From contig JADGQD010000024.1 in NCBI GenBank assembly GCA_017882065.1, positions 1 through 16,089 of the forward strand: a DNA stretch of 16,089 nt. Reading direction: 5' to 3'. This stretch comes from Anaerolineales bacterium. Lineage in GTDB: Bacteria; Chloroflexota; Anaerolineae; Anaerolineales; Villigracilaceae. Below, one piece after another: positions 5,669 to 11,723 of the stretch; the first letter of the stretch is position 1, and each line of letters opens with the position of its first letter. Position numbers and translations under genes: made by a program. The notes beneath the pieces were generated by a model. It saw nothing but the letters and a program-made list of their open reading frames with translations. It did no database searches and was not told the DNA's origin.

Positions 5669-8578
5669 TTAATGGAGATGTTTTGTCTGCTTTTTGAGGT
5701 GACTTTTCAGGAACGCGCCGGTATAGGACCCCGGAACTGCCACAACCTGCTCGGGCGTCCCCTCGGCGACAAGTTCACCGCCCCGGTCACCGCCTTCGGG
5801 ACCCAGGTCAATGATCCAGTCGGCGACTTTGATGATCTCCAGGTTGTGCTCGATGATGAGCACACTGTTCCCCGTGTCCACGAGACGCTGCAAGACCTCG
5901 ATAAGCTTGTGCACATCCGCAGCATGCAACCCAACCGAGGGTTCGTCGAGCACGTACAGGGTCCGGCCTGTGGCGCGGCGGGAAAGTTCCTTGGCCAGTT
6001 TGACGCGCTGGGCTTCACCTCCCGATAAAGTCGTCCCGGGTTGTCCAACCTTGATGTAGCCCAGACCGACTTCCTGGAGGAGTTTGAGCTTGTTCATCAT
6101 GTGCGGGAAGGCGGAGAATTTTTCCAGCGCCTGGTCCACGGTCATGTCGAGCACGTCAGCGATGCTGTGGCCCTTGAAGTGGACCTGCAGGGTCTCGCGG
6201 TTGAAACGGCTGCCATGACACACGTCGCATGGTACGTAAATATCCGGCAGGAACTGCATCTCGATGCGCAGTTCGCCCTGGCCCTGACAGGCTTCGCAGC
6301 GCCCGCCATGCACGTTGAACGAAAAGCGCCCCGGCTTGTAGCCGCGCACTTTGCTCTCCGGTAATTCCGCAAAGAGTTTGCGGATTTCCTCGAACAGACT
6401 GGTGTAGGTACCGGGATTCGAGCGCGGCGTGCGCCCGATGGGTGACTGGTCAATGTTGACGATTTTGTCGAGATGCTCGATGCCGTCAATGCGTTGGTGT
6501 TCACCGGGCTGGGTACGGGCCCTGTTCAGTTTCGCAGCCAGCGCGTTATAGAGCACGTCGCTCATCAGGGACGATTTGCCCGACCCCGAGACGCCCGTGA
6601 TGCAGACAAACTTGCCGAGCGGGATGTTGACGGTAATATCTTTCAGGTTGTTGGCGCGCGCCCCCACTACGGTCAGCATTTTGCCGTTGCCTTCGCGCCG
6701 CTTCTTCGGCACCGGGACATGCTTGCGTCCTGAAAGGTACGCGCCGGTCAGCGACTTGGGATGGGCGATGATTTGTTCGGGTGTGCCTTCAGCGATGATG
6801 TACCCGCCGTGCTCACCCGCGCCGGGCCCCAGGTCAATAACCCAGTCGGCGGTGCGGATGGTATCGTCGTCGTGCTCGACCACCAGCACGGTGTTGCCGA
6901 TGTCGCGCAGGCCTTTGAGCGTGGTCAGCAGCCGGTCGTTGTCACGTGGGTGCAGTCCGATGGACGGCTCGTCCAGCACGTACAACACACCCACCAGCCG
7001 TGAGCCGACCTGCGTCGCCAGGCGAATACGCTGGGCTTCACCGCCAGAAAGCGACCCGGCGGAGCGGTGTAGGGTAAGGTATTCCAGGCCTACATTCACC
7101 AGAAAACCCAGACGCGAGACGATCTCTTTCAGAATTCTGTCGGAGATGGCTTTCTGGCGGGCGGTGAGGGGAGTATCTGATCCCGCCAGCCGCCTGGCCC
7201 ATTCGAGTGAACGCAATACCGGCCACTCGGTGATCTGCAATATATTGATGCCATCCACGGTGACGGCCAGTGCTTCGGGGCGCAGACGTTTGCCCTGACA
7301 AGTCGGGCAGGGCCGGTCGGACATGTATTCGCTGATCTTCTCGCGGATATATTCCGAGTTCGTCTCGCGGTAGCGCCGTTCCAGGTTGCCGATCACGCCC
7401 TCGAAGGCGGTGTCGAACGTTGCCTGGCGTCCGTCACGGTTGTGATAATGGATGCGGACTTTTTCGCCTTTCGTGCCGTGCAAAACAAGATTCTGATGTT
7501 CGGCAGGCAAATCCTTGATGGGCTTATTCATATCAATGTGATAATGCTGCGCCATGGCTTCAAGCATTTGCCAGTAATAACCGGGGTTCCCGTCCTCGCG
7601 GACGTTGTTCCATTCCATGGCGATCAGCGCACCATCCGCGAGAGATTTTTCCGGGTCAATCACACGGTCGGGGTCAATTTCGAGTTTATTGCCCAGTCCC
7701 TGACAGTCTGGGCAGGCGCCGTGCGGGGTGTTGAACGAGAAAGTGCGCGGCTCAATCTCCGGGATGCTGATGCCGTGCTCCGGGCAGGCCAAGTGCTCGG
7801 AGAAATGCAAATCGTGATTCTCTTCGGCTTTTTCTCTCAGGACTTGAACAGTGAGATATCCATCTCCGAACTTGAGGGCGGTCTCGACTGAATCTGTCAG
7901 CCGGGTGATGTTTGCTGTCCGCTCCTGCTCGGGCCCGGAACCGGATACCACCAACCGGTCAACCACTGCCTCGATGGTGTGGATCTTGTAGCGGTCGAGG
8001 CTGATTTCATCATCCAGGTTGTAAATGGTCCCGTCAACGCGGACACGCGCGAACCCGGCTTTGCGAATCTCCTCGAAGACGGCCTGGTAGGTCCCTTTGC
8101 GGCCGCGCACCACCGGCGCCAGGATCAGGATGCGGGTGCCCTCCGGCAATGCCCCGACTGCATCCACAATTTCCTGGGCGGATTGCTTGACCACTTCCCG
8201 CCCGCAAATCGGGCAGTGGGGGACACCGACGCGCGCAAAGAGAAGGCGCAGGTAGTCGTAGATTTCGGTGACAGTCCCAACGGTCGAGCGCGGGTTATGG
8301 GAGGTGCCTTTCTGGTCAATGGAAACGGCCGGGGAGAGACCTTCGATGTAGTCTACGTCGGGTTTCTGCATCTGGCCGAGGAACTGACGGGCATAAGCAG
8401 AGAGCGACTCAACATAGCGTCGCTGACCTTCGGCGAAGATGGTGTCGAACGCCAGGGAGGATTTACCGGAGCCGGAGAGACCCGTGATAACCACCAGTTT
8501 GTCACGGGGAATTTCGACGGTGATATTTTTTAAATTATGTTCGCGTGCACCGACCACGCGGATGACGTTAGAGGACAT
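5669..8578 (-). CDS. uvrA: UvrABC excinuclease subunit A
   Basis: UvrA is the damage-scanning ABC ATPase dimer of nucleotide excision repair and loads UvrB on lesions. The 969-residue protein has both ATPase modules. Module 1 has Walker A GLSGSGKS (33-40), an LSGGEAQRIRLA signature and LYVLDEPSIGLHPRD. Module 2 has GVSGSGKSS, LSGGEAQRVKLA and LYVLDEPSVGLH. The module-2 zinc finger is complete (CEAC ... CDVC). In the module-1 finger the first pair is CPEH rather than CxxC, then CPDC, a variant I associate with Chloroflexota-like UvrA. The start is taken at ATG 8578 (MSSNVIRVVGAREHNLKN), which has GAGG about 5 bases upstream and gives the family N-terminus. A TTG 13 codons earlier would add unrelated residues and overlap the promoter. 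It is divergent from degV. Confidence 0.97.
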   Translation of the reverse strand: MSSNVIRVVGAREHNLKNITVEIPRDKLVVITGLSGSGKSSLAFDTIFAEGQRRYVESLSAYARQFLGQMQKPDVDYIEGLSPAVSIDQKGTSHNPRSTVGTVTEIYDYLRLLFARVGVPHCPICGREVVKQSAQEIVDAVGALPEGTRILILAPVVRGRKGTYQAVFEEIRKAGFARVRVDGTIYNLDDEISLDRYKIHTIEAVVDRLVVSGSGPEQERTANITRLTDSVETALKFGDGYLTVQVLREKAEENHDLHFSEHLACPEHGISIPEIEPRTFSFNTPHGACPDCQGLGNKLEIDPDRVIDPEKSLADGALIAMEWNNVREDGNPGYYWQMLEAMAQHYHIDMNKPIKDLPAEHQNLVLHGTKGEKVRIHYHNRDGRQATFDTAFEGVIGNLERRYRETNSEYIREKISEYMSDRPCPTCQGKRLRPEALAVTVDGINILQITEWPVLRSLEWARRLAGSDTPLTARQKAISDRILKEIVSRLGFLVNVGLEYLTLHRSAGSLSGGEAQRIRLATQVGSRLVGVLYVLDEPSIGLHPRDNDRLLTTLKGLRDIGNTVLVVEHDDDTIRTADWVIDLGPGAGEHGGYIIAEGTPEQIIAHPKSLTGAYLSGRKHVPVPKKRREGNGKMLTVVGARANNLKDITVNIPLGKFVCITGVSGSGKSSLMSDVLYNALAAKLNRARTQPGEHQRIDGIEHLDKIVNIDQSPIGRTPRSNPGTYTSLFEEIRKLFAELPESKVRGYKPGRFSFNVHGGRCEACQGQGELRIEMQFLPDIYVPCDVCHGSRFNRETLQVHFKGHSIADVLDMTVDQALEKFSAFPHMMNKLKLLQEVGLGYIKVGQPGTTLSGGEAQRVKLAKELSRRATGRTLYVLDEPSVGLHAADVHKLIEVLQRLVDTGNSVLIIEHNLEIIKVADWIIDLGPEGGDRGGELVAEGTPEQVVAVPGSYTGAFLKSHLKKQTKHLH

Positions 8579-8605
8579 ACGAACCTCGTTAGGGAGAGTA
8601 ATGCG

Positions 8606-8614
8606 ATTATAGCA
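8606..8614 (-). promoter_or_regulatory. Extended -10 promoter of uvrA
   Basis: The minus strand reads TGC-TATAAT, a perfect -10 with the TGn extension. A partial -35 (CTGATA, four of six) sits 16 bases upstream. The start point near 8599 leaves about a 20-nt leader. No convincing LexA-type operator is visible. Confidence 0.7.
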
Positions 8615-8653
8615 CAAATGTTTTATGTATCAGGCGCGGTTTGGTGCGCGAAG

Positions 8654-8662
8654 TGGTATTAT
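8654..8662 (+). promoter_or_regulatory. Extended -10 promoter of degV
   Basis: TGG-TATTAT on the plus strand (five of six plus TGn), with no recognisable -35 at 17 bases. Transcription from about 8669 would give a leader of about 70 nt. It is back to back with the uvrA promoter, about 40 bp apart. Confidence 0.5.
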
Positions 8663-8674
8663 AGTGGAACTTCC

Positions 8675-8692
8675 TAAACCCGGCGGGGTTTA
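8675..8692 (+). other. Small hairpin in the degV leader
   Basis: TAAACCC-GGCG-GGGTTTA, a perfect 7-bp stem with a 4-base loop. It would lie a few bases from the predicted 5' end of the degV mRNA. No T-run follows, so it is more likely a 5' stabilising stem than a terminator. Confidence 0.45.
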
Positions 8693-8725
8693 ATTTAAAG
8701 TGAACGATAGAATTCGATCTAAGCC

Positions 8726-8732
8726 AAGGAGG
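8726..8732 (+). promoter_or_regulatory. Strong ribosome binding site of degV
   Basis: AAGGAGG, an ideal anti-SD match, six bases before the ATG at 8739. It is the strongest SD in the window. Confidence 0.85.
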
Positions 8733-8738
8733 TAGATT

Positions 8739-9581
8739 ATGTTACGTATCATAACCGATGGGGCGGCCGATGTTCCCGCTGTATGGGAAAAGGAATACGA
8801 TATTGATGTCATTCCCATAAACATCCAATTTGGGGAAAAGACCTACCTGCAAAATGTTGACTTGGACACAGAGGGTTTCTACAAGCTTGTGGATGAAAGC
8901 AAGAAGATCCCCAAGACTTCCCAGCCCTCCCCGCATCAATTTATGGAATTCTACAAAAAGATCGCTCAGAAGGGCGATACCATCCTATCCATCCATGTGA
9001 CAAGCAAACTCTCTGGAACATACGCCTCGGCTGTGGCAGCCGCGGAGGAATTAAAAAATATGTTCAAGGTTGTACCGTTCGATTCAGCCGGAGGCTCGTT
9101 GGGACTGGGTCTGATGTGCCGGGAAGCGCGCAAGATGGATCGGGCTGGTAAAAGCGTGGAGCAGATAGTCAAATACCTGGAAGGCGTACGCGACCGCGTC
9201 TGCATCATCCTGACATTGGATACGCTCGAATATGCCCGTATGAGCGGCCGCATTGGCACTCTCTCCGCCGCGCTCGCCTCATTGCTGAATGTTAAGCCGA
9301 TTGCAGTGCTCAAAAATGGTATGGTGGATATGGTGGAAAAAGTGCGGACTCGCAAAGTTGCCCTGGATCGCGTCATCGAAATGGCCGTGGAAGAGTTTGG
9401 CAATCAGTCGATCTATCTGGGCATCGTCCATGCCCGCGATATCGCCTCTGGCAATGCCTTGATGGCGGAGGCGAAGAAACGTTTAAACACCAAAGAGACG
9501 GTGTTGACCGACCTTTCCATTTCTCTGGCCGCAAACTTTGGCCCCGGCACTGTTGGATTGGTGCTCTACCCGGTCGAATAG
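8739..9581 (+). CDS. DegV family fatty-acid-binding protein (FakB-like)
   Basis: 280 residues, the normal DegV length. Family motifs in order are ITDGAADVP (5-13), KTSQPSP (59-65), HVTSKLSGTYASA (86-98), a FDSAGGSLG loop (114-122), YARMSGRIG (165-173), HARD (231-234) and FGPGTVGL (267-274). The TSQPS and SGT elements form the part of the pocket that holds the fatty-acid carboxylate. DegV proteins bind long-chain fatty acids and, as FakB, present them to the kinase FakA for acyl-phosphate formation. No fakA gene is in the window, so the partner must be elsewhere. The usual His before GPG is Phe here (267), which may alter ligand contacts. The start is fixed by the strong SD. It is a single gene with a promoter in the uvrA-degV divergent region and its own terminator. 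Confidence 0.92.
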   Translation: MLRIITDGAADVPAVWEKEYDIDVIPINIQFGEKTYLQNVDLDTEGFYKLVDESKKIPKTSQPSPHQFMEFYKKIAQKGDTILSIHVTSKLSGTYASAVAAAEELKNMFKVVPFDSAGGSLGLGLMCREARKMDRAGKSVEQIVKYLEGVRDRVCIILTLDTLEYARMSGRIGTLSAALASLLNVKPIAVLKNGMVDMVEKVRTRKVALDRVIEMAVEEFGNQSIYLGIVHARDIASGNALMAEAKKRLNTKETVLTDLSISLAANFGPGTVGLVLYPVE

Positions 9582-9600
9582 GTTCGTGCTCGAAAGAATC

Positions 9601-9636
9601 AATTAGACGGCTCGCAAGAGCTGTCTAATTTGTTTT
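9601..9636 (+). terminator. Intrinsic terminator of degV
   Basis: A 13-bp stem, AATTAGACGGCTC (9601-9613) with GAGCTGTCTAATT (9618-9630), has one G-U pair and a GCAA tetraloop. TGTTTT follows. It lies 20 bp after the degV stop codon. Confidence 0.9.
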
Positions 9637-9732
9637 AACCCTGTATTCTACCCGCGCGGAGATGTTCCACCTTTGAGCACACAAGTGGAGCAGCTGATGC
9701 CATCCTGGTAGCACCATACAAACAGCCAAATG
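9637..9732. other. Gap between two convergent units
   Basis: The short stretch between the degV terminator and the hairpin at the end of the GNAT gene holds no ORF of note, no repeat and no promoter that I can recognise. Confidence 0.5.
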
Positions 9733-9766
9733 CAGACCTCCAAGGCTGATCAGCCTCGGAGGTCTG
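9733..9766 (-). terminator. Long hairpin over the acetyltransferase stop codon
   Basis: A 15-bp stem (9733-9747 with 9752-9766) carries a single G-U pair when read on the minus strand and has a GATC loop. The TGA stop of the acetyltransferase gene (9750-9752) falls in the loop and the first base pair. Only a broken T-stretch (CATTTGGCTGTTT) follows, so termination may be inefficient. It may instead act as a 3' end protecting or processing structure. Confidence 0.6.
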
Positions 9767-10634
9767 TGTGTGTCTCATCATCCTGGAGAGTAGAGTCCTC
9801 ATGCATCAGGACGTAGAAACTACGCTTATTATCATGGACGAAGTCGGTGACCATATAACCGGTTGCAAAGGCGTTCTCGAAGACTTCACGGGTGTAAAAG
9901 CGCCATTCGCGCGCCAGAGGCAGGTCAGCGACCTTCAGGGATGGGAAATCGGACGGGATTTCGATAAGCAGTAGCGTGCCCGTAAGCGAGGAAGTTTCTT
10001 CCGGCGGACTGGGTTCAGGCCCCCGGTCCGTATGCGCTTCTAAAAGTGTCGCTTCGGCGGTGCGGTATTGGTCGAGGGTCAGGGCCGGGCGTGAGCGGCG
10101 GCTGAGGCGACGTTCCACGCGTTCGGTATTCAGCCACCAGTCTACCTGGAAACGGTCGGAAGGCAGGCCGGCGTTCAGGCCGTCGCGCATCGCACCATAT
10201 TCGGAACGCAGGTAAGTATTGCAGACCGCGCCCAGACGGGAAATATTGAGATGGGCGTTGCGACTGAGCAGGGGGTCGAAAGTCCAGGTGATACGGTCGA
10301 GGCCCTGTTTACGGACCATCTGCCACTGGGCGCGCTTGAGGGCAAAGCCGATGCCTTTCCCGTTCCAATCCGGATGGACGCTGAGGATGTGCGAGTGGTG
10401 TTTCAGGCGTGGACCGTCGGGCGTCGTGTAGATACCGGGAAATCCGAAAGATACACCCACCAGGTCATCCTCCACGAATGCACCGAGCACCAGCCCGCCA
10501 TTATGGACAGCAGCCAGCAGCATGTGGGCCGGGATCACGTCGGTCTCGGAGCCGGGCCAGACCAGGCGCTGAAGCGCCTCGACGGCGGTCATCTCTTCGG
10601 GGGTTTCCAGGAGGTGGATGGTCCACTCAGCCAT
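9750..10634 (-). CDS. GNAT superfamily acetyltransferase, COG3375-like
   Basis: 294 residues. An N-terminal GNAT domain (about 5-150) includes a strand LVLGAFVEDDLVGVSFG (48-64) and the acyl-CoA pyrophosphate loop HPDWNGKGIGFALKRAQ (87-103), which fits Q/R-x-x-G-x-G. WTFDPLLSRNAHLNISRLGA (117-136) is a hallmark of the predicted acetyltransferases in COG3375. The C-terminal half, with VDWWLNTERVERR (164-176), LLIEIPSDF and REVFENAFATGYMV, is also typical of that group. The substrate is not known and I do not assign one. The ATG at 10634 overlaps the end of the epimerase gene by 8 bp (ATGGCTGA), with no separate SD, so it is probably translated by coupling. It would be the second and last gene of a two-gene unit. 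Confidence 0.85.
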   Translation of the reverse strand: MAEWTIHLLETPEEMTAVEALQRLVWPGSETDVIPAHMLLAAVHNGGLVLGAFVEDDLVGVSFGFPGIYTTPDGPRLKHHSHILSVHPDWNGKGIGFALKRAQWQMVRKQGLDRITWTFDPLLSRNAHLNISRLGAVCNTYLRSEYGAMRDGLNAGLPSDRFQVDWWLNTERVERRLSRRSRPALTLDQYRTAEATLLEAHTDRGPEPSPPEETSSLTGTLLLIEIPSDFPSLKVADLPLAREWRFYTREVFENAFATGYMVTDFVHDNKRSFYVLMHEDSTLQDDETHTDLRG

Positions 10635-11565
10635 AACGGGTAAACAGTCTGCGGAGCAGTTGCCGGGTCCAGGGAACGTTGCGCAGGTAGTCCAACCGGG
10701 AGGCGAAACGGGAGGGCATCAGTCCGAAGATGCGCGTGATCGTGTCCACCGGGCAGGTGCGGTTGACGGCCAGGTAATCGAGCCAGAAGATCGAAGCAGG
10801 GAAGCGCGGAAAGATGGATTCCATGATGATGGTCAGGGCGCGCATGGATTGCGTCGGCCAATTGACCAGCCGCCTCCGCTGGCCGGTGACTTCCATAATT
10901 ATCTCGGTCATCTGGCGTAGGCTGATGTACTCGCTGCCGCCCAGGTCGTAAGTCTGGTTGAGTGTTTCGGGGTTATCGAGGGCCCAGATGAGACAGGTGA
11001 CCAGGTCCTCGACCCACAGCGGCTGGAGGAGCGTCTCGCCCTTGGCTGGCAGGGGCAGGAAACCGGGCGCGGCGGTCAGCAGCATCGCCAAACCAGTGGT
11101 GAATTCGTCACCCGGGCCGAACAGGACCGAGCCGCGCAGGATTGTATACGGGACCCCTGACTTACGGACGTATTCCTCGGCGATACCCTTGGCCTTGAGC
11201 ACCGGGAAACCGGCGGCACGGCCGGCGCCCAGGTGGCTCAGGTAGAAGAGACGCCCAACGCGGGCATCCGCGGCGGCTTCGCACAGAGCACGCGTGCCAT
11301 CTATGTCCACTGTCTGTAGATTGGCGCGCCCGCCCTCGCCCTCGCCCCCTGCCAGATGGTAGATTGTTTCCACGCCGCGCATGGCGGCGCGCAGACCTTG
11401 CACATCGCTCAGGCTGGTGACGGCCACTTCGACCGGCACGCCGGTGGGCAGGCGGGGGGTACGCAGCGATGGCCGCAATAAAATTCGGACCTGGTGGCCG
11501 GTTTCGACCAGTTGACGGGTGAGCACGCGGCCGATGAAGCCGGTGCCGCCGGTGAGGAGGATCAT
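10627..11565 (-). CDS. Atypical SDR / NAD(P)-dependent epimerase, NDUFA9-like
   Basis: 312-residue extended/atypical short-chain dehydrogenase. The nucleotide-binding loop TGGTGFIG is at residues 5-12, YHLAG at 69-73 and FYLSHLGAG at 107-115. A segment at 122-152, VLKAKGIAEEYVRKSGVPYTI then LRGSVLFGPGD, is typical of the NDUFA9/complex I 39 kDa-like group. The canonical YxxxK catalytic pair is not intact: a Lys is present (124 or 126) but the Tyr position appears to be Phe120 or Val122. A binding or sensing role is therefore as likely as dehydrogenase or epimerase activity. The C-terminus is rich in aromatic and basic residues (ending RRLFTRYG). The start at ATG 11565 gives the correct SDR N-terminus. 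No SD precedes it and the promoter lies almost on the start codon. It is followed by the overlapping acetyltransferase gene. The substrate is unknown. Confidence 0.87.
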   Translation of the reverse strand: MILLTGGTGFIGRVLTRQLVETGHQVRILLRPSLRTPRLPTGVPVEVAVTSLSDVQGLRAAMRGVETIYHLAGGEGEGGRANLQTVDIDGTRALCEAAADARVGRLFYLSHLGAGRAAGFPVLKAKGIAEEYVRKSGVPYTILRGSVLFGPGDEFTTGLAMLLTAAPGFLPLPAKGETLLQPLWVEDLVTCLIWALDNPETLNQTYDLGGSEYISLRQMTEIIMEVTGQRRRLVNWPTQSMRALTIIMESIFPRFPASIFWLDYLAVNRTCPVDTITRIFGLMPSRFASRLDYLRNVPWTRQLLRRLFTRYG

Positions 11566-11573
11566 CGGGGGAG

Positions 11574-11582
11574 ATTATAGCA
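11574..11582 (-). promoter_or_regulatory. Extended -10 placed for a leaderless epimerase transcript
   Basis: The minus strand reads TGC-TATAAT, identical to the uvrA element, and ends only 8 bases before the ATG of the epimerase gene. Transcription would begin at or within one to three bases of the ATG. No SD lies between, the intervening bases being CTCCCCCG. No good -35 is seen. Confidence 0.65.
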
Positions 11583-11723
11583 GATAGTCATATGAGGCGA
11601 TCGCCCATCCCTCCCTCTAATTACCCCAGCGCCGCGGCGAATCCCAGAGAACCAACATGGACTTTTAACGCAATTGCACTGGTTAATGCTGCTTAGTTGA
11701 GGTAAACTAAAGCAAGATAAGCG

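Noticed and set aside
8579..8594. CGAAC-CTC-GTTAG next to the uvrA start, resembling the Gram-positive SOS box (GAAC-N4-GTTC)
   Set aside because: The spacer is three instead of four, the right half is imperfect, and the motif overlaps the SD. There is no basis for calling a LexA operator.
8579..8617. Longer uvrA start at TTG 8617 (13 extra residues)
   Set aside because: It overlaps the extended -10, lacks an SD, and adds residues not typical of UvrA; ATG 8578 has an SD and the family N-terminus.
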